Shown here piece after piece: positions 1 to 8,380 of a stretch of DNA of 32,020 bases. Position 1 is the first letter of the stretch, and each line of letters begins with the position of its first letter. The stretch comes from 67-14 sp035502775. Lineage in GTDB: Bacteria; Actinomycetota; Thermoleophilia; Solirubrobacterales; 70-9. The position numbers and the translations under genes are program-made. Where the stretch lies: NCBI GenBank assembly GCA_035502775.1, contig DATJUB010000030.1, forward strand, positions 1 through 32,020, in the 5' to 3' direction. Under the pieces are notes generated by a model. The model saw only the letters and a list, made by a program, of their open reading frames with translations, was not told the origin of the DNA and did not search any database.

Positions 1-58
1 CTATATGCGTGCCGATCGTCTCCACCCCTTGCCGGGGCGAGCACATACGCTTAGCCGG

Positions 59-853
59 ATGACCTGGATCGAGACGACCTCCCTCACCTTCACCGCCCGG
101 CATGAGGATGGGGACACCGCCTACGCCGAGGATCTGCTCGACCGGCTCGAGGACCTCAGCCTGAAGCTGGAGGACCGCTTCGAAGCGGTGCCCGGCGACG
201 TGACCGTGATCGTCCATCCCTCCCCGATCTGGCTGAACATGGCCCATCCCTTCCTGCCCGCGGTCCGCTGGTCGGCCGCACCGGCGGGGCGGCGGTACCT
301 GGCGGGCTGGCCGATGGCTACCGAAGTGCATGTGCTGGGCGAGGCCGCGATGACCAAGCGTGCGGCGGGGGAGGCTTCGATGGAGGCTCTGCGCGGAACC
401 GCGGAACGGCTCTACACCCAGATCGTGCTCGCGGCCAACAACGAGTCCATTCCTCCACCCTGGACCCCGACCCGGTTCCTGCGATACCTGCGCTGGGCCT
501 GGCTGGTCGAGGGCGGCGGGCAGCATTTCTCCCGCCAGGTCGACTTCTACCGCGCGGCGGTGATCCGCCGCCTCAGAGAGGGCTCACGACCCAGTTTCCC
601 ACCGTCCCGCCGGGACGCGATCCTGCTCGGCGGCACGATCTTCGACCTGCTCGAGGAGTATCGCGGCGGTGGGGCCTGCGAGATGCTGATCGCCCGCCTC
701 CGCCGGGACGGCCCGGAGGCGAACCTGGAGGCCGCCTTCGACCTGCCGATGCCCGACATCGAGGCGATGTGGCGCAGCTACCTGCGCGACCTGGTCAGCC
801 CGGACGTGGATGTCCGGGCCGACCTGCCGGCCGGCATGCCGCCGGACTTCTAG
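59..853 (+). CDS. Degenerate peptidase-MA-like protein, 264 aa
   Basis: No exact family is recognised. The second half looks like the helical part of peptidase-MA-like (gluzincin) proteins: a WLVEGGGQHF stretch near residue 150 resembles the WLxEGLAxYF helix, and the C-terminus has the usual 'xxFxxxMPDIEAMWRSYL' ending. The HExxH zinc motif expected just upstream is missing; the region around residues 110-125 has no His-Glu pair. If the likeness is right the protein is catalytically dead. There is no signal peptide or membrane segment, so it is probably cytoplasmic. I chose the ATG at 59; an in-frame ATG at 5 would add 18 low-complexity residues, and neither has a good ribosome site. The stop codon overlaps the stop of the convergent gene by four bases (CTAG). 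Function unknown. Confidence 0.6.
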   Translation: MTWIETTSLTFTARHEDGDTAYAEDLLDRLEDLSLKLEDRFEAVPGDVTVIVHPSPIWLNMAHPFLPAVRWSAAPAGRRYLAGWPMATEVHVLGEAAMTKRAAGEASMEALRGTAERLYTQIVLAANNESIPPPWTPTRFLRYLRWAWLVEGGGQHFSRQVDFYRAAVIRRLREGSRPSFPPSRRDAILLGGTIFDLLEEYRGGGACEMLIARLRRDGPEANLEAAFDLPMPDIEAMWRSYLRDLVSPDVDVRADLPAGMPPDF

Positions 854-1980
854 CGCTTCTTCTTCGCGACCTTGGGCAGCTTGACCTTGTGGCTGCTGCC
901 GAAGCTGACATCGGCCGCATCGGTCAGCGTGACCCGGACGTTCGCCTGCCCCGGCTTGACCTTGGCCTTGACCGGGATCTTGACCGTGCGGGTTCCGCCG
1001 GCGAGTGCCTTGACCTTCTTCGTGGCCACTACCTTGCCCGCCTTGCGCACGGTCGCGGCGAACCCGATGGTCTCCCCTGTCCGAACGGTCACCGCAACGG
1101 TCCGGTTCCGCTTGCCCTTGCGTGTCGCCTTGGCCTTCTCGACCTTGGCGGCGACGTTGGAGGCGCCCAGCGGCGACTCTCCCGGGGCCAGCTCGTAGGC
1201 ACCCCACGGCGGGTTCGCGTTGACCACGCGGCCCGGTTCACAGGTCGCCAGGAAACTCGCGAACCTGGTGGTCGGATGCTCGGTGATGACCCGGTAGGTC
1301 CCGGTCGGCACCACGCTCCAGATGATGCCACCGTCATGTGAGGACGAGGTCCAGGTCGGATCGGGGATCACCGAGTTGTTGAAGTAGATCGGCCCGGGAA
1401 CCGCCGGGACGGTGCGCGAGGTGGCACCGGCGACACCGTGAGGCGTGCGGTCCCAGTAGGTGTCGTAGCTGACGTCACGCACGTTGCGCGCCGACGACGT
1501 GGTCACGATCACGCATTGTGCGGGGCGGCCTTCGGCGTCCGCCGGGACCCCCAGGATCGCCTTCAGTGCGTTGTACTCCAGATCGGTGGGGGTCTGGAAG
1601 TTGGCGTTCTCGATGTTCTCGCCGCGCGTGTGAAAGGTCTGCAGGTCGATCTCGTTGTAGTGCTGGGTCGCCGCGTCGGTCGCCGGGGCGTTCCACCCGG
1701 TGACGATGTAGGGGGTCACGTTCGCGTTGTCGGGCACCTCGAGGTCATAGTCGCCGTTGGCGTCCGAGACGGTTGAGATTCCGGGGAACTCGCGAACCTT
1801 GATCACCGCCCCGACCAGGACCGGAGCCCTTTTGCCGAAGCGGAAGGTCTTGCCGGTGATGTGAACAGTGTCGCCGGCCGCACGGGCAGGCCCGGCGGCC
1901 ACCGCGAAGGCGGCCCCGGCGAGTGCCAGGGCCACCAGCGCGAACGTTCCCATGCGTCGTCCGGCAGTCAATACGTCCAT
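850..1980 (-). CDS. Secreted protein with carboxypeptidase-regulatory-like domain, 376 aa (paralogue of the 10060 gene)
   Basis: This is an exported protein of unknown function. A Sec signal peptide is visible at residues 1-35, with a long Ala/Val/Leu core ending ARA-AG. Residues about 36-85 resemble a carboxypeptidase regulatory-like beta-sandwich (GAVIKVREFPG, then DANGDYDLEVPD). The middle carries motifs shared with the gene at 10060: TFHTRG, PIYFNNSVIPDP, SSHDGG and CEPGRVVNANPPWG. The C-terminal third is rich in Lys/Arg/Thr and ends KKKR, like a basic beta-rich wall-binding tail. The ATG at 1980 has an AAGAGGA ribosome site; the longer ORF start at 2061 overlaps the ATPase gene and is rejected. 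It begins 16 bases after the ABC ATPase gene, so it is probably the last cistron of that operon. Confidence 0.8.
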   Translation of the reverse strand: MDVLTAGRRMGTFALVALALAGAAFAVAAGPARAAGDTVHITGKTFRFGKRAPVLVGAVIKVREFPGISTVSDANGDYDLEVPDNANVTPYIVTGWNAPATDAATQHYNEIDLQTFHTRGENIENANFQTPTDLEYNALKAILGVPADAEGRPAQCVIVTTSSARNVRDVSYDTYWDRTPHGVAGATSRTVPAVPGPIYFNNSVIPDPTWTSSSHDGGIIWSVVPTGTYRVITEHPTTRFASFLATCEPGRVVNANPPWGAYELAPGESPLGASNVAAKVEKAKATRKGKRNRTVAVTVRTGETIGFAATVRKAGKVVATKKVKALAGGTRTVKIPVKAKVKPGQANVRVTLTDAADVSFGSSHKVKLPKVAKKKR

Positions 1981-1996
1981 TGAATCCTCTTCTCGT

Positions 1997-2743
1997 TCAG
2001 TGATCGAGAACGAGCCCGAGAAACCTCTGGGTACGTTCTTCCTGCGGATTGCCGAGCACATCCTCCGGTTTCCCCTGCTCGACGATGAGACCGCCGTCCA
2101 TGAAGATCACGCGGTCGCTGACCTCCTTGGCGAATGCCATCTCGTGGGTCACGCAGACCATGGTCATGCCATCGTCGGCGAGTCCGCGCATGACGTCGAG
2201 CACGCCCTTGACAAGCTCGGGATCGAGCGCGCTCGTCACCTCGTCGAACAGCATGACCTCGGGGTCCATCGCCAAGGCCCGGGCGATCGCCACCCGCTGC
2301 TGCTGTCCGCCCGAAAGACGGTCGGGATACTCATCGACCTTTTCGGCCAGGCCGACCTGGGTCAGCAATTCCACCGATCGTTCCTTGCAGAAATCGCCCT
2401 TGCGGTTCCTGACTTTCCTCTGAGCGATCGACACATTGCCTTCGGCGGTCATGTTGGGGAACAGGTTGAACGACTGGAAAACCATGCCGACGTCGCGCCG
2501 AAGGACATCGAGGTCCTGGGACTTGCCGTCGCCGAACACCTGGTTGCCCTTGAGCGTGATCGTGCCACCGTCGGGTTGTTCCAGCATGTTCAGGCAGCGC
2601 AGCAGCGTGCTCTTGCCCGATCCGCTCGGGCCGATCACGCAGACGACCTCGCCCTTCTTGATCTCCATGTCGATGTCCTTCAGGACCTCGAGCTTGCCGT
2701 AGCTCTTCTTCAGGTTGGTGACGCTCAGGATGCTGTCGCTCAC
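1997..2743 (-). CDS. Polar amino-acid ABC transporter ATPase (GlnQ/HisP type)
   Basis: This is the cytoplasmic ATPase subunit that powers import of a polar amino acid or related compound. The protein has 248 aa, the normal size for the family. Walker A is GPSGSGKST near residues 38-46, the signature is LSGGQQQR and Walker B is VMLFDE. The usual DEPTSALDPE is DEVTSALDPE here, a Pro-to-Val change that leaves the catalytic Glu intact. The H-loop sits in CVTHEM. Translation starts at GTG, overlapping the permease stop by four bases (GTGA), so the two are coupled. The substrate cannot be read from the ATPase. Confidence 0.93.
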   Translation of the reverse strand: MSDSILSVTNLKKSYGKLEVLKDIDMEIKKGEVVCVIGPSGSGKSTLLRCLNMLEQPDGGTITLKGNQVFGDGKSQDLDVLRRDVGMVFQSFNLFPNMTAEGNVSIAQRKVRNRKGDFCKERSVELLTQVGLAEKVDEYPDRLSGGQQQRVAIARALAMDPEVMLFDEVTSALDPELVKGVLDVMRGLADDGMTMVCVTHEMAFAKEVSDRVIFMDGGLIVEQGKPEDVLGNPQEERTQRFLGLVLDH

Positions 2744-3480
2744 GGAATGCCTCTCTGGAACTTTTCGTCCTGTTTCTTGATCTGCCAGTCGACCAGCCGT
2801 GCCAGCGGGAGCGTCAATACGAGGAAGCAGATCGCACCGGCGGTGTAGCCAGACAAACTGAAGAACTGGGAGTACAGGTCGCTACCCACCTGGACCGTCT
2901 CGGCCAGACCGATAGCGCTGATCAGCGCTGTGTCCTTGGTCAATGCGATGAAGTCGTTCAGCAGCGGCGGAACCACCTTGCGAACCGCCTGGGGAACGAT
3001 CACGTAGCGCATCGCCTGGCCGTGACTCATGCCGAGCGAGCGCGCCGCCTCCATCTGACCGCGGGGCACCGCCTCGATGCCGGCGCGGTAGACCTCGGCC
3101 ATGTAAGCACCGTAGGTCAGTGTCAGCGCGATGACTCCATACCAGAAAGGATCGGACTCACCGAGCCACTGCGGAATACCGATCTCTTTCGGTATGACGC
3201 CTTCCGACGCCAGCGTCGCCAGTCCATTGGAGATGAGAAGAATGACGAGCAGCAGCGGAATGCCGCGAAGCACGTCGATGTAGCCGATGGTGATCCAGCG
3301 AAACGGCGCCAGCACCTTGCCGGGAAGTTGCCGGATCAGGGACAGGATCAATCCCCATATCAGCGCGAAAAACCCACCCACAAGTGAGAGTTTGATGGTG
3401 ATCCAAAATCCATCAAGGATCTCGTCCTTGTGGTCCCACATGAAGTCGAAATTGAAGAACAGGTCTAGGATTGTGTCCAA
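2740..3480 (-). CDS. Polar amino-acid ABC transporter permease (HisM/GlnP type)
   Basis: This is the inner-membrane permease subunit of the same importer. It has 246 aa. Hydrophobic segments fall near residues 27-50, 62-88 and 118-140, with a final one near 210-230. The ABC-permease coupling (EAA) loop is readable as EAARSLGMSHGQAMRYVIVPQA, with the conserved EAA and G. The start is a TTG at 3480 preceded by AGGGA; an in-frame ATG further in would delete the first helix. The gene lies 85 bases downstream of the binding-protein gene and overlaps the ATPase gene. Only one permease is encoded, so it probably works as a homodimer. Confidence 0.9.
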   Translation of the reverse strand: MDTILDLFFNFDFMWDHKDEILDGFWITIKLSLVGGFFALIWGLILSLIRQLPGKVLAPFRWITIGYIDVLRGIPLLLVILLISNGLATLASEGVIPKEIGIPQWLGESDPFWYGVIALTLTYGAYMAEVYRAGIEAVPRGQMEAARSLGMSHGQAMRYVIVPQAVRKVVPPLLNDFIALTKDTALISAIGLAETVQVGSDLYSQFFSLSGYTAGAICFLVLTLPLARLVDWQIKKQDEKFQRGIP

Positions 3481-3522
3481 GGTCTGAGTCCCTGCTGTCG
3501 CTTACGAAAATGGGCAAAGCAA

Positions 3523-3550
3523 CGGGAGGGACGCCGAGGCGCCCCTCCCG
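3523..3550 (-). terminator. Hairpin between binding-protein and permease genes (attenuator or 3' stabiliser)
   Basis: CGGGAGGG and CCCTCCCG form a perfect 8-bp G/C stem around a 12-base loop. It lies in the only sizeable gap of the ABC operon, 16 bases after the binding-protein stop. There is no clean T-tract; the downstream strand reads TTGCTTTGCCCATTTT. A leaky attenuator or mRNA-protecting stem, giving more binding protein than permease, fits better than a full terminator. Confidence 0.5.
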
Positions 3551-3565
3551 CTTCATGCTGGGGAA

Positions 3566-4420
3566 CTACTCGGTGGTGGTGGTGCCGTCGATCACGTCCT
3601 TGGGAGCGTTGATCTTGAACCACTTCTGGTAGATCTTGTCCAGACCACCATCTGTCTTCATTTCCGCAAGCGCCTCATTCACGGCCGTCAGCAGCTCGGG
3701 GCTGTTCTTGCTCATCGCGAGTCCATAGAGCTCACCCGTCGGAATCGTGGTCGCAACCTCGAATCCGGTCTGGCCCTTGTCGATCGCGTCCTGCGCAACC
3801 GGCTGATCGATGATCGTGGCCTCGACCTGTCCGTTCCTCAGAGCGGAGATCGCGGCGGGACCGTTGGGGAAGCCACGCACATCGGCGGCGTCGGTCTCGT
3901 CGTTGGCATAGGTCTCACCGGTGGTGCCGTCCTGAGCGCCGACGGTCTTGCCTGCCAGGTCTTCAACCGTGGCGATGTCCGAACCTTCCGGAACCAGCAG
4001 TGCCTGCTGAGCGCTGTAGTACGGATCCGAGAAGTTGACGACCTTCTCGCGGTCGGGCGTGATCGTGGACGCGGACGCGACCATGTCGAACTTGCCCTGG
4101 GCGACGTCGGTGAAAATCGTCTCAAACGCGGCATCCTTGAACGCGGTTTCGAGGCCCAGCCTGTCAGCGATGGCATTCACCACGTCGATGTCGAATCCGT
4201 CGTAGTCAGGGGCCTTGCCGAATTCGAACGGCGGGTAGGGAGTATCTGTACCGACCGTGAGCGTACCTTCGGTGACCAACTCAGACGAGAACGAGCTGCT
4301 GGCCGACGAGGTATCTCCCGAGTCATTGCTGCTGTCGTCATCACTGCCACAGGCGGCGAGAACGAAAGCGGACATGACGAGCAGGGCCGCCATGAGTACG
4401 ACTAAACGAGACTTCTTCAT
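3566..4420 (-). CDS. ABC transporter substrate-binding lipoprotein (SBP_bac_3 family)
   Basis: This 284-aa lipoprotein captures an amino-acid-like ligand outside the membrane for the permease/ATPase encoded downstream. The signal peptide has the lipobox VLAAC, with Cys about residue 23, followed by an acidic Ser/Asp linker. The family-3 binding-protein pattern is clear: PPFEFG, then GFDIDVVNAIADRLG, ITPDREKVVNFSDPYY near residue 120, and GLAMSKNSPEL. The start ATG has GGAGGAA eight bases upstream. The gene is divergent from cysM across 144 bases, which makes a cystine or other sulfur amino acid an attractive but unproven substrate. It is the first gene of the minus-strand operon. Confidence 0.92.
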   Translation of the reverse strand: MKKSRLVVLMAALLVMSAFVLAACGSDDDSSNDSGDTSSASSSFSSELVTEGTLTVGTDTPYPPFEFGKAPDYDGFDIDVVNAIADRLGLETAFKDAAFETIFTDVAQGKFDMVASASTITPDREKVVNFSDPYYSAQQALLVPEGSDIATVEDLAGKTVGAQDGTTGETYANDETDAADVRGFPNGPAAISALRNGQVEATIIDQPVAQDAIDKGQTGFEVATTIPTGELYGLAMSKNSPELLTAVNEALAEMKTDGGLDKIYQKWFKINAPKDVIDGTTTTE

Positions 4421-4564
4421 GCGTGCATTCCTCCGAACAGGGATAGATTTGGTTGGACGCGCGATCCAGGGAGTATCGCACGTACAGCGGAGATTTCAGC
4501 TACCACTCGTCCGAGCCACTACACTTTCTAAAGTACGGGGGGACAAAGCCCTCCGATCCAGCCC

Positions 4565-5533
4565 ATGAGTCCTTACTACGACCTTCTGAACAAGCCCTGC
4601 GGTGGAACTTTCACCGACATCGTCGATTCGATCGGCAATACGCCTCTGGTCGAGCTGAAGACGCTCTCCCCCAAGGAGAACGTCAACATCTTCGCCAAGC
4701 TCGAATCCGCCAACCCGACCGGATCGGTCAAGGACCGCGTCGCCCGCTCGATGATGGCCGCGGCGGAGGAGTCCGGGGCGATCGGCCCGGGACAGACCAT
4801 CCTCGAGCCGACCTCCGGCAACACGGGCATCTCGCTGGCGATGATCTGCCGGCGCAAGGGCTACAAGCTGAAGGTCGTGATGCCGGACAACGTGACCGCC
4901 GAGCGCACCCAGCTGCTGCAGATGTACGGCGCCGAGATCGTGTACTCGGAAGGTGCCAAGGGATCGAACGGAGCGGTCGAGGTCGCGCTCGAGATGGCCC
5001 AGGATCCCCAGTACTACATGCCCTACCAATATGGGAACGAGGCGAACCCGAACGCCCATTACAACGGCACCGCGGTCGAAATCCTCGAGGAGCTCGATTC
5101 CGTGGCCGCGTTCGTCGCCGGTCTCGGCACGGGCGGCACCCTGATGGGCAACGGCCGCCGGTTCAAGGAGCACGACCCGGATACCCAGATCGTCGCCGCC
5201 GAACCGATGCAGGGTGAGCTGGTCCAGGGCCTCCGCTCCCTCGACGACGGCTTCATCCCTCCGATCATCGATCTCTCCGTCCTCGACCGCAAGATCATGG
5301 TCTCGAATCGTGACGCGATCGTCTGGACCAAGCGCCTGCTCGATGACGAAGGCATCTTCGCCGGCGTCTCCTCCGGTGCCGTCGCGGCGATCGCGGTGCG
5401 TATCGCCAACGAGATCGAGAGCGGCAACATCGTCTTCCTGATTCCCGACGGCGGCTGGAAGTACCTCTCTTCCGGCGTCTACACCAAGTCACTCGAAGAG
5501 CTCGGGGACATCGACGCCACCAACTGGTGGTAG
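4565..5533 (+). CDS. cysM: PLP-dependent cysteine synthase, CysM type (CysO/O-phosphoserine-dependent)
   Basis: This cytoplasmic beta-replacement enzyme makes cysteine. The protein has 322 aa. The PLP lysine is K56 in PTGSVKDR; the TSGNTG substrate loop is at 83-88; the phosphate-binding loop is GLGTGGT; GVSSGA follows near the C-terminus. The stretch GLRSLDDGF (Arg224) corresponds to the ALRNMDEGF region I recall from Mycobacterium tuberculosis CysM, where an Arg selects O-phosphoserine; that alignment is from memory. Genes for a CysO-type carrier, a JAMM hydrolase and a MoeB-type activator are all nearby, which supports use of thiocarboxylated CysO rather than free sulfide. The gene is followed four bases later by mec. 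Confidence 0.92.
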   Translation: MSPYYDLLNKPCGGTFTDIVDSIGNTPLVELKTLSPKENVNIFAKLESANPTGSVKDRVARSMMAAAEESGAIGPGQTILEPTSGNTGISLAMICRRKGYKLKVVMPDNVTAERTQLLQMYGAEIVYSEGAKGSNGAVEVALEMAQDPQYYMPYQYGNEANPNAHYNGTAVEILEELDSVAAFVAGLGTGGTLMGNGRRFKEHDPDTQIVAAEPMQGELVQGLRSLDDGFIPPIIDLSVLDRKIMVSNRDAIVWTKRLLDDEGIFAGVSSGAVAAIAVRIANEIESGNIVFLIPDGGWKYLSSGVYTKSLEELGDIDATNWW

Positions 5534-5537
5534 GGCC

Positions 5538-5936
5538 TTGAAGATCAGCCAGCTCCTGCTCGACGAGATGATCGAGCACGCCCAAGAGGACGATCCGAAC
5601 GAGTGCTGCGGACTGGTCGGCGGCATCGACGGCGAGAGCCTCACCGTGTTCCGCATGGAGAACACCGCACACAGCCCGCTCCGCTACGAGATGGATTCGC
5701 AGGAGCAGCTTCAGGTCTACAAGAAGATCCTGGACCAGGGACACGAGGTCGTCGGCATCTACCACTCGCACACCCGCACCCGGGCCTACCCATCCCAGAC
5801 CGACATCAACCTCGCCAGCGGCTGGCCGGACTCCGTCTACTTCATCGTCTCGCTCGAGAACCCCGAGGAGCCCTACGTCAAGGGATTCTGGATTCGCGGC
5901 AACGAGGTCGAAGATGTCGATCTTCAGATCACGTAG
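5538..5936 (+). CDS. mec: JAMM/MPN+ zinc metalloprotease (Mec type), CysO-cysteine hydrolase
   Basis: This 132-aa zinc isopeptidase should release cysteine from the C-terminus of CysO after CysM has made the adduct. The JAMM signature is complete: HSH in GIYHSHTRT, seven residues, then SQTD, which matches HxHx7SxxD. The conserved upstream Glu is plausibly in the segment before VFRMENTAHSP. An ECCGLV motif near residue 21 is typical of this subfamily. The start is TTG at 5538, four bases after the cysM stop, so the genes are translationally linked. Because CysO here ends GGA, this enzyme or a relative might also trim the terminal Ala; that is inference. Confidence 0.9.
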   Translation: MKISQLLLDEMIEHAQEDDPNECCGLVGGIDGESLTVFRMENTAHSPLRYEMDSQEQLQVYKKILDQGHEVVGIYHSHTRTRAYPSQTDINLASGWPDSVYFIVSLENPEEPYVKGFWIRGNEVEDVDLQIT

Positions 5937-6189
5937 GGAACGAACCCCGGAACCGGTGAAAGTCGCCTTCGCCCAGAACGAGACGGAGGCCGAGATGATT
6001 CAGGGCATCCTGCGGGACCAGGGGATCCCCAGCATGACCAGGAAGCCGGAGGGCTCCTTCATGACCGATCTTTTCGCGATGGGCTCCAGGGACATCATCG
6101 TCCCGGCCGCCGCCGAAGAGAAGGCGATCGAGATCCTCGACAGCCACCGCCGCGACCCGGACGACACGGACGACCTTCCCGGCAGCTGA
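5914..6189 (+). CDS. DUF2007-like putative signal-transducing protein, 91 aa
   Basis: A small cytoplasmic protein. The pattern PVKVAFAQNETEAEMIQGILRDQGIP, followed by a basic/Gly turn and then DIIVPAAAEEKAIEIL, matches the DUF2007 ferredoxin-like fold (one strand, a helix carrying NETEAE, a short hairpin, a second helix). No catalytic residues are evident and its role is unknown. The ATG at 5914 overlaps the end of mec by 23 bases; a GTG at 5956 would start closer to the domain. It is the last gene of the cysM-mec unit and runs convergently into the PI-PLC-like gene with a 27-base gap. Confidence 0.75.
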   Translation: MSIFRSRRERTPEPVKVAFAQNETEAEMIQGILRDQGIPSMTRKPEGSFMTDLFAMGSRDIIVPAAAEEKAIEILDSHRRDPDDTDDLPGS

Positions 6190-6216
6190 TCCGGCCGTTC
6201 CGCCCGTATACACGGA

Positions 6217-8376
6217 CTATCTTCGGGTATCGACGCCGTTCAGCTTGTCGATGACCTCGAAAAGGTCTCCCCTCTTGTAGAAATCCACCGACAGGTAGTT
6301 CGGGAAGCGATTCCGTCTGGTCTCGCACTTGCGGGCCCGGGCCAGCAGCACGCCGGCCTGGTTGACCCGTTCGGCCTGGCTCGGCTGCGGGGCCGGCGAG
6401 GTGTCGATCCAGTGGTTGATCAGAAACAGAGGCGCGTCAGCGGCGCCGCGGTTGGCCGCACAGCTGAACTGTGACCGTGACGTGAAGTGGAACGGGGTCT
6501 CCTGGATGTACTCGAAGGCGTCGTGGTACCAGGGCACCGCCGGATCACCGGCGTCGTTCTCGCCGAAGACCAGCAGCCTCCCGCCGGAATCGATCATCTG
6601 CCGGAGTGTAGGCCAGTTCCCGCCGAGCACGTCCCGGTTCACATAGGACATCAGCCCGGCCTTCTCGAACTCGGCGGCGATGTCTTCCGGCGTCACCCCC
6701 TCATCTTGGATGATCACGGTCACCACCTCAGCCGGGTTCGCAGTCAGGAAATCACGAATCTGGGTGAGCGTCTCCCCCATCCTCACTGCTCCGACTTCAC
6801 AGGCTCCGTGACACAGCCACACCTCGCGAGGGCCGCCTTTCTGACCGGGTGTCTCAACCAGGCGGTCCCGGATCCGCTGGGCCGCGTCGGCTCCGGACTC
6901 ACCGAGCAGGGCCACCAGATTCTGCCGGAGCTGACTGGCCTCCAGCTCCGTCTTTACCCGGTTCCCGAACTTGCGTCCGTAATAGGCGTCGATAGAGAGC
7001 CCACGGATCCCGTCCTTCAGTTGACGACCGACCTCACGTTCCTGCTGCGGGAACAGCCAGCCGCTGATCGTCTGGGCTGCCATCGAGTTGTGGGTCATGG
7101 CATAGGCGACCTCGTCATAGGGACGGTCGCAGAGATCCTTCGAGCCATTGCATTCATTGATCCCGAACCGCTCCGCAGGCCTGGTCGCACCCGAAACCGC
7201 GAACGCGGCTCCGGCGGCGGAGATCAGCAGGAAGGTCAGTCCGGCCACCACCGCACCTTTGCCCATCATCCCCAGCCTGCGCCGGCCCTCGGATCCGGGT
7301 CCTCTGTCCGGGGCCTCGTCGGGACGGTAGATGATCCGCATCAGCTCCTGGAATCCGAAGAACAGGGTGAGACATCCGATCAGCACCACCACGGCCTCGA
7401 GCACCCAGCGCGGCTCCAAGACCAAGAGCAGTCCGGCGGCCAGGAAGAGCACGGCACGTACCGCTCGCCGCCAGCTCACGGTCGGCGTGTCAGCCACCGC
7501 GTGCCAGGCCCGATCGAGACCTGCCCGCACCGTCACCGGCCGGATGAGCGAAGCGAACGCGGCGGCGATCAGGAGACCCGCCCCGATCGTCAGCAGCGCC
7601 CACGATTTCAGGTCGCCGGCGAATGCGTCCCACACCGCCCGGGCGATCGCCTGATCACTGGGGCTGCTGAAGCCGTCGACGAAACTGGACCGGGCGAACG
7701 CGCACAGCACCAGAGTGAGGGCACCGGCCGAGGCGATCGCGAGCGCCGCGAGAATGACTGCTCGACGCCGGTCGGGGCTGATCAGCACCGCGGCCACCAG
7801 AACCAGAACCGTGACCAGCAGCAGGAGGAAGGTCCGCTCCGCCAGCTTCTCGGCGGCATCGACATACCTGGCGGTGTCTCCGGTGCCCTTGCGCAGATTC
7901 ACCTCCGTATCGAGTCCTCGTGGGAACAGGCCACTCGTATTCACTCCCTGCTGCCGGAGCGCACTCTTGGCGAGCGCTCCGACGTCCGCGAGCAGCATGG
8001 TCGCCGTGTCCTGCTCGCCGCGGATCACGGCGCGGTGGAAATCTTCGGCGGCCGACCGGAAGATCGAGCGCATCGGCGAAGACGTGACGATGCCCCCGAC
8101 CGCGGTCTGGATCAGCGGTCGGATCGCGATCAGGTCCTGGTTCGCCTCGATGACCGCCTGGTCGGTGATATCGGTCGCGATCCGGTCACGCACGGGCTGC
8201 TTCTGCAGCGTGCTGACCGCCCGATCGGCGAACTGTCCCGAGTCGAACAGGGCCATCCGGCTGTATCCGGCGATCAGGGTGATGACGGCCAGCAGTCCGG
8301 CCAGCACTATCAGGGCCAGCGAAACCCATTCCGCGGCCCCGGACCCGGCCGCCGATGGCCGCCAGGTGAAACGCAA
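6217..8376 (-). CDS. Multi-pass membrane protein with C-terminal PI-PLC-like phosphodiesterase domain, 719 aa
   Basis: This is a fusion of an N-terminal membrane part and an extracytoplasmic phosphodiesterase-like domain. Hydrophobic segments fall near residues 17-37, 183-200, 207-229, 257-279, 307-343 (probably two) and 375-396, with a soluble insert at 40-180. From about residue 405 the sequence fits the PI-PLC X-type TIM barrel: YAMTHNSM with His429 and Asn430, GIRGLSIDAYYG as the expected 'R-x-LxxD' strand, and a second His at 523 in WLCHGACEVG. Both general acid/base histidines are therefore present. The substrate is unknown; actinobacterial phosphoinositides or glycolipids are possible. 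The gene starts four bases after the cysO stop, so it is co-transcribed with a sulfur-carrier gene for no obvious reason. Confidence 0.82.
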   Translation of the reverse strand: MRFTWRPSAAGSGAAEWVSLALIVLAGLLAVITLIAGYSRMALFDSGQFADRAVSTLQKQPVRDRIATDITDQAVIEANQDLIAIRPLIQTAVGGIVTSSPMRSIFRSAAEDFHRAVIRGEQDTATMLLADVGALAKSALRQQGVNTSGLFPRGLDTEVNLRKGTGDTARYVDAAEKLAERTFLLLLVTVLVLVAAVLISPDRRRAVILAALAIASAGALTLVLCAFARSSFVDGFSSPSDQAIARAVWDAFAGDLKSWALLTIGAGLLIAAAFASLIRPVTVRAGLDRAWHAVADTPTVSWRRAVRAVLFLAAGLLLVLEPRWVLEAVVVLIGCLTLFFGFQELMRIIYRPDEAPDRGPGSEGRRRLGMMGKGAVVAGLTFLLISAAGAAFAVSGATRPAERFGINECNGSKDLCDRPYDEVAYAMTHNSMAAQTISGWLFPQQEREVGRQLKDGIRGLSIDAYYGRKFGNRVKTELEASQLRQNLVALLGESGADAAQRIRDRLVETPGQKGGPREVWLCHGACEVGAVRMGETLTQIRDFLTANPAEVVTVIIQDEGVTPEDIAAEFEKAGLMSYVNRDVLGGNWPTLRQMIDSGGRLLVFGENDAGDPAVPWYHDAFEYIQETPFHFTSRSQFSCAANRGAADAPLFLINHWIDTSPAPQPSQAERVNQAGVLLARARKCETRRNRFPNYLSVDFYKRGDLFEVIDKLNGVDTRR

Positions 8377-8380
8377 AAGG

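Noticed and set aside
1868..2848. 326-codon plus-strand frame opposite the ABC ATPase
   Set aside because: It is the complement of a clear GlnQ-type gene and has the His/Leu/Asp composition of an antisense shadow.
4520..4534. TACACT and a small ACTTT-CT-AAAGT inverted repeat as a cysM promoter
   Set aside because: No -35 hexamer occurs at acceptable spacing and the arms are only 5 bp, too weak to annotate.
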